Assembly (NCBI GenBank): GCA_905250075.1
Contig: CAJNOP010000003.1
Coordinates: forward strand, 140,057-204,056
From: Rotaria sp. Silwood1
Lineage: Eukaryota; Rotifera; Eurotatoria; Philodinida; Philodinidae
Length of the DNA stretch: 64,000 nt
Direction: 5' to 3'
Of this stretch, positions 11,229 through 22,863 are shown piece by piece. Numbering within the stretch: the first letter of the stretch is position 1; each line of letters starts with the position of its first letter. The notes beneath the pieces are model-generated. The model worked only from the letters and a program-made list of their open reading frames with translations, was not told the origin of the DNA and did not search any database. The translations under genes were made by a program, and so were the position numbers.

Positions 11229-12998
11229 TTATCAATGGACATTATTACAAGATGAAATTAAAAAAATTAAAAATAACATTGATACAAGCGAGGAAGAACT
11301 TCAACAACTTAATGATGCTTTGCCATTAATATCATCCAATTCTTTTTATATTCCATCGTCATCAATAAAATCCATGTAAGTCAGCTACTTCAAAATCAGA
11401 ATTTATTTAGTTACTTAAGTAGTTGATCTATTATCTTCATTTCCAATGACTATATCTCATTCAATTTATGTATAAAAAGTTAAGGTTATTTATTATTATT
11501 TTAGTTTTTCATATGAATCTACTGGTAATGATAATGAAAATGATGGTATTGTAAAATTTAAATTAGGTTAGTCATTGAAATTTTATTATTTTTTCATTAT
11601 ATTTAATTATTTAGTTCAATTGGAAAAAGATTTAAGAAATGATGATCTCGATTTTCGACCTAAATATACTCCTCAAATATTTGTTCAAAAGTAAATTTCA
11701 AAAAAGAAAATTAATTATTTATATAATATAAAATATTTCAGTAAAGCGTTTTTCCGATATTATGGTGTACAAATTCATGTTTATTATTTATCAGCATCAA
11801 ATAATTTTTATTTAAATATTCATGATGACGAAAAAATTAATCCAAAAAGCGACCAACAATTGGAAGTAAATAAATCTATTTTCTTTTTTTTTAATAAATA
11901 AATTGTTTTTATTTTAAGCCTGATGTTATAATTGCATCATTAAATCAATGGTTGCCATCAACAACAACAACAACAAATCTAGAATTATTTTTATCGAAAT
12001 TAAAAACTGAATATAAATATCTACCATTTGGTGAACAATTATTAGGCTATGAATTAGCAGGACATGAATCTTATTTTATTCATCGTATAAATCTACAAAA
12101 TTTACCTAGTGATTCAAAATTCTTTGGTTGGTATTATCATCTTCAAACATTTCTTATGTTTTTTATCGATATCGTACCATCTATTAATAAAAACAATTTA
12201 AATTCGATTGTTTATATCATTTATCAACAATATAAAAATGATAATGGTCAAATATCTTATACACCTATTGGATTTACTACAGTTTATCTATATTATGCTT
12301 ATCCAGATAAAAACCGACCACAAATTTGGTTAGAACTCGTGGCATCGATTTTTTTTGTTTGATGAGTTTTATTTTTTAGTGAAATGTTAATTTTACCACC
12401 TTATCAACGAAAAGATCATGGACGACGTTTTTTAACAGCAATTTATGAAGATTTACGAACAAATTCACGTGTTCAAGACATTACAGGTAATTTACGAACT
12501 TCGAGTAAGGCTTAATAATAATTTTTATTTTCATCTAGCTGAAGATCCATCAGATGAATTTGTTGCATTACGTGATCTTGTTTCACTTGAATTATGTCAT
12601 AAATATTTACCAGATTTAGTTTCTAAAGAATCAATACTTAAAACTGATCGTGTAACAAAAGAAATGATTGATAAAGCACGAGAAGTTTGTAAATTAACTA
12701 AACAAGAAACACGACGTGTTCATGAAATGTGTCTTCTTCAATCAATTAATCATAATGATGATAAACAAATGAAACGATTTCGTTTACTTGTTAAACAACG
12801 TCTTTTGGAATTATTAGAAGTAATATATTCTTTCATCTGATTCATAGAATAATTTTTCTTTTTGAATAGTTTGATCGGCATAATAAGATTGAATTGGTTG
12901 ATGAACAGAACCGAAAAATTTATATAACTTATCAATATGAAGTTGATTTTGAACATTATAAGAACATTCTTCAATCATATTATAAATATATTACATAA
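11229..12998 (+). CDS. HAT1: Histone acetyltransferase type B catalytic subunit (HAT1), 5' end missing
   Basis: HAT1 acetylates new histone H4 before deposition. Visible exons are about 11229-11375, 11505-11566, 11615-11690, 11742-11865, 11919-12328, 12380-12486, 12539-12819 and 12870-12998. All junctions are GT-AG and phases agree. Family landmarks run in order: KFKLVQLEKDLR, an N-terminal domain with YTPQIF and FRYYGVQIHVYY, the block LQTFLMFFID, TVYLYYAYPDKNRP, the acetyl-CoA motif region MLILPPYQRKDHG, then DITAEDPSDEFVALRD and the C-terminal helical part with RRVHEM. The first visible exon encodes an extra coiled-coil-like stretch (TLLQDEIKKIKNNID) without an in-frame ATG, so the start lies in the gap or beyond. 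The usual Q-x-x-G-x-G motif reads Q-R-K-D-H-G, with Asp replacing the first Gly. No stop or frameshift breaks the visible part. Confidence 0.85.
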
Positions 12999-15900
12999 AG
13001 CCATAAAGTATTTTATTCATTTGATCTTTATTTTTCTTCTTTTTTTCCTTCATATTAACTTCAATAAAACAAATAACGGGTGATAGAAAAATTTTTGGAC
13101 AAAATGTCGAGAGCTGAAACGTATATAACAGCCATCGAAAGAACCTTTTTTTTTATTGGTTACATAGCTTGTCCTGCCCTCGATATGTCATATCAATTTG
13201 ACATTTTTCGACTGCTAGTGAGAAAACTTTTTATTGCAAGTGAAAACTTAAATTCAGAAAGTAGAAAAGATAGAAAATGTCGTTGTCTTTGTGAATGAAT
13301 GATCACAAAAATGATGAATGAATGCGTCATGAAACATGAAGACAAGACTGAAACTATGTTTTGCAATTTTATGTTCTTTTTTAACATGAATTTTCTTATT
13401 AATGTATGATTTATTTATTTTTTTATTCATGTGATATTGTCAGAGATAATTAATAACAATCTTTATTGGTTGAAAGGATCTATTATATGAAAATTTTCTG
13501 CATTATATAGATTTTGATATTATTTGTGTTATGTTTACATAAAACTTTGTCTTTTCATGCACTGCAAAATATCAAGAAGCGCATTATTAGATAATTTCTT
13601 CTGTCGAACTGTTTGACTCTTTGAGGATAAAAATCCACGTCCTTTTGTCGTTCTATATGAGTGCAATCATAACAAATATATCCTAATATTGTTTATTGCG
13701 TTTGTGAATAATATTTTTTGTCACCATTCGAAAAAAAAAACAAATGTAATCCATGAAACGGTTGGTTTGCTTTAATATTTTCTACATGATGATGAAAAAA
13801 TTTTGAACAACTAGAGATAAATAGAATTATGTTCCTTCCTAGTATTCATCTTTAAGATGTAAAACATAAATGGAATAAAAGTTTTCTGTACATGATTTTT
13901 AGTATGATCTTATATAATAATGAACATGTATAAATGAGACAATTCATTAAATATAATTGATCCGGTGTCATAGGAAAAGATTTCTCTACATTATAAAAAT
14001 TATCAATAAACATCTTTGTGTTATAGTTGCCGACATGCCAGAAAACGATTTAGTTTTATTTCTACAGATACTATAAAGAATTCTGCACTCGAAGTCGAAA
14101 GTGTTTTCTATATGTGAATAAATTGCAAATCTTAAGTAAAATTTGTACGAGAAAAAAAAGAAACTCTACTCGATTTCTTAGTGTTGGATTTTATAATATT
14201 CTGTCTGTATTATAGAACACAAGCTTCGCAACATTTTACTACATACCATTCAGTGTACGACTGTTCTCTAAGATAGAATGCATTCTAGAGAATGTTACTT
14301 AATGAAACAGGAATGTCCTTCTACGTTTCATTATATTTTGTAAATTTTTTTTCGTAATAGAGAGAGAGATAAAATGCTGTATTGTTAACTAGTTACATCA
14401 CTCTTAGAAATACAATTACAGTAAAAATATAACCGAAAACAAACAAACTTTTCATACGGCTATTTCTAGCATATCGTTGTAAAATATGAAATAAGGCTTT
14501 CTAGAAGAACATGGTGTCTCTTTATATGTTGCAAAGTATTTACAGACAAAATATCTTAGGTAAAATCCAGGGAAAGTTGTAAAACACCGAAAACCAAGAT
14601 GCTTAAAAGCAAAATATCGAAGAAAAACATTGAAAAACATGCTGAAAGTGTAAAATCTCCAAAATCAGGCATGTCGAAAAATAATTATCGAATTTACAAA
14701 ATTTCGGAGTAGAAGAATATCGAAAAGAATATATTGAGAATGTTTGATATAGAATGAGACTGTTGAAAATTTTTCAACGTTGCAATTACTACTAATTTAC
14801 GCTATTAACTCTTCGTTACTGTTGTGGGATCCGTGCGGACCCATCTTAGTATTTTTCGTCTAGTACTCCATCAGCATTTGTTGTTTCAAATCATTCCTCT
14901 TCGGTAATCTCTAATCTTTAGTAGGCCCATAATATTCTCACCAGAAATTAGGAATAGTCCTTGGGAGGTAGAAATACAGTAGTGAGTCCACGTGGACCCC
15001 AGAGTACCAATGGTGTTATCAGCATAATTTAAAAAAAGATAAAAATAAAGCTATCCATAAAGAGACAAATTGCTTCTCTTCCCACCTGATGACAATTATG
15101 TATGTGAATATATCAGCATATTTCTATCGTTCTAGACTGAGGCCATTGGATTTATCATTTTTTTTCAATTGTATTTCAGTGTTGTAATGAAATTGATGTC
15201 AAACAACTTTTTTCAATATTGTATGTCTCTATATTGTCTTTATGAAACGTGACACACATATCTTTATGAAGAGAGTATTTAGAGGCTTGTAGCACAGAAA
15301 TGAATTGCTGAAGTAAAACAAAAGTATCGATTTATTATAATTTTTTTATGGGTGGATCCAAGTGGGCCTCAGAACATGCATGAAGTTTCAAAATGAGAAC
15401 GTCAACGGAGGGCTAAATGGAAGATAATTTAGATTTTGTTTTTCTGTTTCTGAGTATGAGAATAAGAAGGTTAAATGAAGAATTCAATTAAGTTTCACTT
15501 CAAATACAATGACAAAATTTTTAAGTAGAGCATAATAATGAATTTAATTTTGATTCCTTACATCATTTGCCACCAAGAATGACAGTTCTTTTATATATTT
15601 TAGAACATTGATTCTTGCATTATCCCATCAAGTTGAAACTGTCGTAACCCTATCTTGTACAAAGTATACTTTTTCAATTTTGTTGTACTTTTGGATGCGT
15701 ATATGTGCTTATAGGATTTGGGGATGGGTCTAGAATGTGAGGATAGGTGTAAGAGATGAATACGGGTGTTTTGACGGGTGTCAGTGTGTATACAGGTGAA
15801 TAGAAGGCTTCCAGCAATATCTCGACTCAAATCCCTGCCAAACGCATAAGCTCTATGTACGAGTCATAGATTTTATTCAATAGATATTACACATTTTTTG

Positions 15901-17001
15901 ACATTTTGTACTTTCGATATTTTTCTCATCGACTTTTTAAGTTTCGACGTTTTATCTTTTCGAGGTTTAGTTTTCGATGTTTATCCTTTCAAATTATGCA
16001 TGTTGAGTTTTTTTGAATGTTTTCCCACAGCGTTATTTTGCATCGTCAACAATTTTGTTTTTTTGACGTTGAGACTTTCTATGGTTTGCAACCAAATCGA
16101 AATCAATACAAGCGATAAAGATATAGATCACGACGGAACAATATTTCGTATGACAATGAGATATTCACATCAGAATAACATATAAAAAATCTACCAGCAT
16201 CTGTTAATTAAAAGAAAATTTAATTAGAAAATACTTCTCGGTGTACCATTTATCTAGCAAGCGAATATAATAGTCATGTAAAAACACTTATGCCCACTTT
16301 TATTTTGTAATTTACACTAAGATAAACAAGCTTTAGAATAGTGTAAAAATAAATTTAGATTGTAACCAATAGAAAAGAGATTTATATTATAGTTAAATTT
16401 TATGCTTACAACTCACGTCTAAGTTAACCGATGTCAATCATTTTGATATATGGGATATTTGAACATCTTGTAATCTTCACGTCACCGTTTTTCGTACGAT
16501 GATGTTTGAGATATTCTATTCAATATAAATTATTTCCAAATATAAATAACAACTTTGCATAATCTAATATATCGTATTAAATCATACAGTTTAAATTAGC
16601 AAAAAAAAGAAAACGATTATATTATCTAGCACGAATAGATCAAATTAAAATATCCCATCTAATTAATATTGATGAATGATGTGGATATACTTCGAGCAAT
16701 CTAATCTTAGTGACCGACCTATTTTAATTCTTTATAAAAAGCTTAAATTACTTTTTCTCTATATAGTCTGATAGTAAAAACAAAGTTTTAATTTTCTATG
16801 ATATACGATCATTTTTCAACCAATATCATTATATCCAATTTCAATAGAACCTGTCTGGTGATGATGCATGACGGTTAAATTACGTCGTATTGTTTTCGAT
16901 ACGTGTATTCTATTGATGATTTGCTTTGTTCTTTCTCCTTTTCTTTGTATAGTTTTTCTCCTTCCTTCAAATGTGTAACTGTCTGCACATACGTATGTCG
17001 T

Positions 17002-18010
17002 GACGAAGTTATTTTTCATTCACGTATCAATAAATATTTAAATAAACTGAATATTCTACTGCTGAATGTTTCATAAAAAATACACTTTGTGCTAATAAAT
17101 ATCCGTTCATTTGACAAAAGAAAGATTATTCATAAATTACTAGAAAATAGTTGAGGATGTATAGAATCGATAGGACATATTTTTAACATAAATTATTCGA
17201 AAAAAATGAGATACATGCATTTAGAACGAAATTATATATTTAATATCATTTATTAGCACATGCTGCCCAGTTGTGGCAACGAAAGTTACACAACATATTT
17301 CATTTTGCATAATCAATAACTGTAGACAATATTGATGATGTTAGTGTTATTAGAGACTAAATTCATTGATGAATATAATTTCTTTTTTTCTTCAGTATTT
17401 TTAGCTCTGATTATTATAGCAGGAAACGATACAGGTAAAGCTGTCGTTTAGTGGAACGCTGAATAGAGTTGATGCTTGAAAACTTACTTTATACTTGTAT
17501 TGTCAAAAAAAATGAACACTATTACTTCAACTCGTATATATGCTCATTATTTAATAATGAAAACAGATTTACCAATTATAATATCTTTATTGAGAGTGTG
17601 TTTAGTTATATGTGTGAATTTTGATTTAATTTAATCAGATTAACCTTCGTATTATTAGTACACAATCTCTAGTTGAAGATATCACAAATGTGCACATTTA
17701 CTCTTGAAAATTTTCCGAGTGACTTGATTTTATTTATAAACTATGAAGTTAATCTCTTACTACCTTGCAGAATATTTTTCATGTTGATCTTCATGTCATG
17801 TTTTGGATAAAACTCGGTTTATAATTCGCACAAGTTCAATCTAGGGTGAAATTTGTTCATTTGACAAAAGAAATATTATGAAAAATATTTCTTTTGTCAA
17901 ATGAACGAATATTTATTAGCACAAAGTGTATTTTTTATGAAACATTCAGCAGTAGAATATAGAGTTTATTGAAATATTTATTATTACGTGAATGAAAAAT
18001 AACTTCGACA
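17002..18010. mobile_element. Inserted element with long inverted repeats
   Basis: The left arm (about 17002-17112, 'cgaagttatttttcattcacgta' onward to 'gttcatttgacaaaagaaa') is found inverted at about 17884-18009. The arms are roughly 110-125 bases with a few indels. The intervening 0.77 kb has no open frame of note. The left copy of the surrounding duplication (about 2255-2275) lacks this block, so it is an insertion made after the duplication. No clear target-site duplication could be defined, and the class is unknown. Confidence 0.6.
17855..17906. repeat. Perfect 23-base inverted repeat with 6-base loop
   Basis: GTTCATTTGACAAAAGAAATATT (17855-17877) is exactly inverted at 17884-17906 around ATGAAA. 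The same core also occurs near 17104. It lies at the inner end of the right arm of the inverted-repeat element and could extrude as a hairpin. Confidence 0.85.
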
Positions 18011-19302
18011 AGTGTGAGCATCAAAGTTATAACTTTGTCGATCGGTATAATTTCGATACGACATATACATAAAGATACACGTCTTGTTTTTTTTCTTTGT
18101 ATCTGTTGCTTATTAGCGTGTTCTGAAAAAAGTTAAAAAAATAAAATTAGTTGTAACTCTAACACTGTTCATCATTATTTTATATGAATAAAGAAAATTT
18201 TCGATTCTAAATTAAAGTGAACAATTCACTTATTATTCAAGAAAGAGTTATTCATGATCAATGGTGTTCAATTTGTGGTAGCAAGCTCCTTTTCTCAGGA
18301 AAGTTAAAGTATGATCTGAAGGATTTCTTGAAAATCGAGAAGATATTGAAGAGAAAGTACAAGCTATTGGTTTCTATATTTTATTTTTTCTTCTTCCACC
18401 ACTACGTTTGTATGATCTTAAATATCTATTATTTAGAGATGTTTTTCTTAAATCAACACATTCATTTATTTAGCGCTCTTTTCAATAGCTTGGCTTGACC
18501 GTTATTCAGGTCGATGATAAACTTAAAAATATACTTTATCGTTCATGTAATCGATATAATTATTCGAAGGGAAATATTTCTTTTAATGATTTACGATATA
18601 AGTATTCAAGATTATTATAAACAGGAAAGCAAATACTATTAATATGCATATCATGGGAGGGTAAATACCTATTTCGTAATGTTGTTTGAGTCTACGCACA
18701 TACTTTTCTCACTTTCATCGTATACGTTGTTATTGTTTTTCTATCCTTCGCTTCATGTGTTCTTCTTCGTCATTCTATTGTCACATTTATTGGTTTCTTT
18801 TTTTATTTTTGCTAATCATCATGCATATTCTCCTTACAATTACCACTATATAAAGTGTGTGATTTTACAAAAAACATCATGCAATCTTGAGAGTTAGGTA
18901 ATTAAGGGATTCTCATCTTTTGACAAGAACTAAAAATAATTTTTTTACAATTGTAAGTATTGTACATATGTGATTGATGCCTCTTCGATCTTGTATTATC
19001 ATACACTTATGAAACCCAAAAAGAAATTGAGTTGTACGTAATTTTATCTTTACATACTTATATTCATGTGGTAGACTCAATTTGAAGTTCAAGAACAAGA
19101 TTTATTTTAAATCGAGATCAAATAAAAACATATATGAAAATTAACATGATGCTGAAAATAGTGTCTTGTTGTTATATATTTACTCTCATCTTTGTATTCA
19201 TAATCTTTCATCTTTTTAATACTTTTTCGTAAATATTAAATTGACTCTAACACATTATATATTCTATTGTATAGTTTAGATTAATCATTTATTATACAAA
19301 TT

Positions 19303-19704
19303 ATGTCTCATTATCTATATGCTGTATTATTATTATTATTGATGATTGTTTCAATTGTCAATGCTGGTCAAAAAGTTTGTCCTGGTTATGGATTTGTTCG
19401 ACCGCCAAAAAATTGTAAATCAACATGTTCACCACTAAAAGATAAATGTCCATTAGGCAAAAAATGTTGTTTCCGTCTTGCACAACCATGTGGTTTCCAT
19501 TGTATTATACCTAAAGATAATCAACCAAAACGAGGCAAATGTCCAACGTCTAAAGCCAAACCAAAATATAGAGATTGGTACGTATGTGATCGACATCTTT
19601 GTGATGTTGATAATGATTGCAAAGGTACTTGGAAATGTTGTCGCAATCCATGTAATGCGGCAATATGTATTCCACCACAAGCCGCTAAACGTCCATTTGT
19701 TTAA
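19303..19704 (+). CDS. Secreted protein with two WAP (four-disulfide core) domains, paralog of 3711-4085
   Basis: This single-exon gene encodes 133 residues. Residues 1 to about 21 form a leucine-rich signal peptide ending SIVNA-G. WAP domain 1 (about 22-69) and domain 2 (about 74-122) each keep all eight cysteines, including the CC pairs (KCCF, KCCR). A basic tail (PQAAKRPFV) is absent from the paralog. Compared with the left gene it carries more Lys and Arg and fewer acidic residues, which would suit an antimicrobial or anionic-partner role; that is inference. Upstream 'cattatata' and the 5' flank match one unit of the duplicated promoter of the left gene. The intact frame in both copies despite strongly diverged flanks indicates that both are under selection. 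Confidence 0.88.
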   Translation: MSHYLYAVLLLLLMIVSIVNAGQKVCPGYGFVRPPKNCKSTCSPLKDKCPLGKKCCFRLAQPCGFHCIIPKDNQPKRGKCPTSKAKPKYRDWYVCDRHLCDVDNDCKGTWKCCRNPCNAAICIPPQAAKRPFV

Positions 19705-19995
19705 AAAATTATACTATGGAATTTATTGATTAACTACATGTAGAAATGACAAATTTTTTTTGTTATTCAATGTTTATTTGTGTTGTATTTCAAAAACGTA
19801 TGTTGGAAATGGGATTGTTTTTTTTTTGCTAACCAAAATAAAAATATTTTTCTGCATTCGTATACACATACAAATATAAGACACGTATTGTCAGATAGGA
19901 AAACAAGATAAGTTATATTGTATTGATTATTGTTTTGGTTTTAATTTGGATGTATAATCAAATGGAAATTTGATAAAAATAAAAACAAGGTAATT

Positions 19996-20070
19996 ATTTT
20001 TCTACTATCAATATGATAATTTGTTTGATAGCTGAAATGAATGAGCATGGTTTATTTGTAACAGAAGATC
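19996..20070 (+). pseudogene. Relic of glutamate decarboxylase-like exon 2 (right copy)
   Basis: 'gatagctgaaatgaatgagcatg' matches the intact decarboxylase exon 2 near 25151-25173 almost base for base. Upstream similarity ('ttttctactatcaatatgat') extends about 45 bases further. The frame is broken by in-frame stops and no donor follows. Its position 0.3 kb downstream of the WAP gene mirrors 4411-4490. Confidence 0.72.
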
Positions 20071-20399
20071 CTCTAGAAAAAAGTGAATTATCTACCATTC
20101 TTTACGAATATCAATTATTATTCAAAGCTCGTTGTTTCGATGCATATTCTCGTTTACTACTAGAAATAACTTAATGATATCGATGAATTATTTTTCAAGC
20201 CTCTTGTAATCAAATAAAACACCTGATATAATGTATAATCATATTTTCTTCATATCATTATTGGTTTGAAAATCATATAATTATTAAGAAAAATCATTAA
20301 AGATTGATATATCTGAATACTGTTTGATAGGGCATATTGTGATACGTATTTAGATGTTTTGACAGACTTGAAAGGATCATTTTTGAAAATAAAACTGAA

Positions 20400-20995
20400 C
20401 ACCGAACCTTGTCAAGTGTGAAATCGTTTTCCCACTGGGACAATGTTTACTTGATCAGTGAGTTATAAAAGAGTTTAGAATTGTTTGGGTTTTTTCAGCT
20501 TTCGTTCTAAGGATATTGAAGTTTTTACCGGATTGTTCCTTCCTCTCAGATCAAGTGGAAAATCGACTTTTGACTTCAAGCTTTGCATGAACTAAGTTCT
20601 TAATGAGATTAGTTGATTATGGAAGTTTTAGTTTTTCTATTATTTTCTTGTTGAAGATGTAAATATACAAACAAGATTTGATCTTGCACATGAACGATCT
20701 CGAATATTCAGTATCGCAAGATAGGAAATACCAGAGAAGCTGAAACTTGCTCAATGAAGTAATCTGATTGAGAATTTTTTTTATGCAAAGTTTGAAGTCA
20801 AATGCCGATTTTTCATGTGACGTAACGGAACTAAATGTTGTTGTTGAAAGCTCAGTTGAATTTCTATATCTCAACAAAGAAGGTTCGGACAATCAAACTG
20901 TTGTAAACTTTTCTATTACTTACTATTATTCTTCAAATAAAGATCGTTTTGATCAAAAACAATTTGATACCTGTTGAGGCTTTCTCATAAGTTGT
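20400..20995. repeat. Degenerate copy of a dispersed repeat family
   Basis: The run around 'gacttcaagctttgcatgaac' (about 20573) and the run '...aaacttttctattacttacta...gatcaaaaacaatttgatac' (about 20905-20970) match blocks in the same order at 49800-50010. The second block also matches 25980-26065. The run at 20787-20817 is an inverted version of 20557-20585. No coding capacity is evident. Confidence 0.5.
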
Positions 20996-20999
20996 TCTA

Positions 21000-22605
21000 G
21001 TAACTGCTGAGAAACGTATAGAATTTGATATTTTGAAGTGTTCACAAAATCATTTACTTGTTGTCAAAGAAAATATGAAGAATCTTTCATAGAAGAATGA
21101 CTTTTTGTAAAGTTATTATTTCTAACTTCGTGTAAAATATTACGTTGTTCAGCATCATATGTCTATAGAAGAATTAGGCTTTTTTAAATGTCGTTTTTTT
21201 CTTGATAGGTTTTTCATAGTAACAAAACGTACAAGACAATGTCATTGATGTTGTCGATTTGTTGTTACTTTTGATGCATTGATTGTTAGAGTTTGATTAC
21301 TAGTGACAGAGTTTTTTGTAATACTTTCTACATAATCATAAAACTATTTCGAAAGATTTTCTTTCATAAACACAATAATTTTGGTAGTTTTTTTTAATGC
21401 TATTTACTTCAAAAATGTAAAATATGAACGAGATTCAATAGTTTTATTGTCGTTTTATTGGTTCCTTTTTATTTCAATTGTACTATTAGATTAATTAGAA
21501 TGAATGGATGCATAGTATCAGTGAGACAAATATACATATATATATATTTGTTTTCGAAGGTTTGTATGAAATGTATTAGAGAGCGGAAAGAAAACATTTT
21601 TTAACAACGTTTTTTCTAATTTGAGCATTGTTACTTTTTATCACGTTCTGTATTTTTTGTAATGTTACCATACGAAACATTGTGTCGAAAAATGTGAATT
21701 CACATCTATTTAATCCTGATTTCCACATAAAAAGGTTCATCTAGTTCTTACTGCGACAGATAGTATGAAGAGTCCTAAATCGAGATCTGAATGCGTTTTT
21801 TGTCAAGTATATATTTCTGTTGTAACAATCCTAAACAAAGACTTTTGATAGTGGGAAACATTTTCACATGAAAAGATGAAAGTAAGTTAAATGCAGATTC
21901 TATATATTAAATTAATGTTTTTCTCAGCATCTAACATCATATATTCGACATGATACATGGAGAAATACACAATCATGAAGCAAGACTTATTGTAGTTATG
22001 AGCAAGATAAAATTTTGAATCATTTCAGCTGATATTACCGTTTTGCTAAGAATAATTGCTCGTTTGAGTCTTCTGAAAATACCTCAAAATCAGTTCGGAT
22101 GATATCGTTGAATTATTGAAATAGGATAGTTAAATCGGTATCATGCGTTCACATAACCCACTTGTCAAGTAAATTTCAATATAGTACTGGAATTTGTATC
22201 AAAAGTGAAAAGATTGCCTTCAAAACAAAAACAAATCATCTTTTGTATTGATATATGAACCATTTTTTCTTTGTCTAGATTGAACATTTATTCAAAATTA
22301 GTAGATAGCTAATTCATTTTTGTAAAGAAGAAATCAGTTTTTCTAATCAGAGTTGAATTCACACAGAAAATCTTGAAAAGTATAATATTACCTAACTTAC
22401 TACATTTATGTTATATGGGTATTTGAATGATATAAACAAATAGTTTGTGTCATCCTTCGATGCAGTACATTATTAATTGAAAATTGGAATGTACATTTGC
22501 AAACGATTCAGCTTAGATCATATACATTGGTAACAAAATTCGTTTTCTTCACATATGCGTTCAACTCATTGCAGTTAACATTCAATTATCGATCCTCCAG
22601 TGTGA
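21000..22605. other. Non-coding region, nothing recognised
   Basis: AT-rich sequence with no splice-compatible open frames and no recognised repeat apart from a short (TA)n run at about 21535-21548. Confidence 0.4.
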
Positions 22606-22863
22606 GATTTAACTATTTATTTCATCCCTTTACGATTCATTGGTTCTGTCTGGACAAAACTTGCTCGATCAATTCATTCAACTCCAATAGCCACAGCTAA
22701 TATCGAATGCCAGTTTGGTACTAATGATTTCATGATCGATTCTAGATGTACTCGACTAAATCTAGATGACATAAACACCGCATTGTTTATACGTCCAGTG
22801 GAAAAACGAAATGACAGTTATTCATTTTTATCTCATGATACATGTTTCTATTCTTTTTCTTAA
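22606..22863 (+). pseudogene. hAT-family transposase C-terminal (dimerisation domain) relic
   Basis: An open stretch of 86 codons with no start codon ends at a TAA (22861-22863). It contains the order W-x-K-LARS, TPIATANIECQF, a run ending in RCTRLNLDDINTALFIR, then a polar tail. This fits the hAT C-terminal dimerisation region, where P-x-[ST]-x-x-x-E-x-x-F is followed by R-x-x-L-x-x-x-x-x-x-x-LFI. The N-terminal half and catalytic region are not seen, so it is a broken copy. Sequence just downstream (22870-22990) matches 6020-6150. A non-autonomous hAT element elsewhere in the window (51686-52112) fits past activity of this superfamily. Confidence 0.5.

Larger units (their letters stand above)
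12999..19131. other. Non-coding region, right copy of duplicated segment with insertions
   Basis: From about 13550 this is the diverged counterpart of 480-3200. Relative to the left copy it carries roughly 1.4 kb of extra sequence between about 14560 and 16060, and roughly 1 kb of extra sequence at about 17000-18040. The first insertion contains GTCC/GGAC palindromes at 14826, 14979 and 15354. The second is flanked by long inverted repeats and is listed separately. No coding exon is recognised. Confidence 0.5.

Noticed and set aside
10992..11255. Open frame running through the 100-N gap on both strands
   Set aside because: The frame is open only because N codons are not read as stops.
12750..12974. 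Minus-strand frame at the HAT1 3' end
   Set aside because: Antisense to two HAT1 exons that are in phase and end in a stop.
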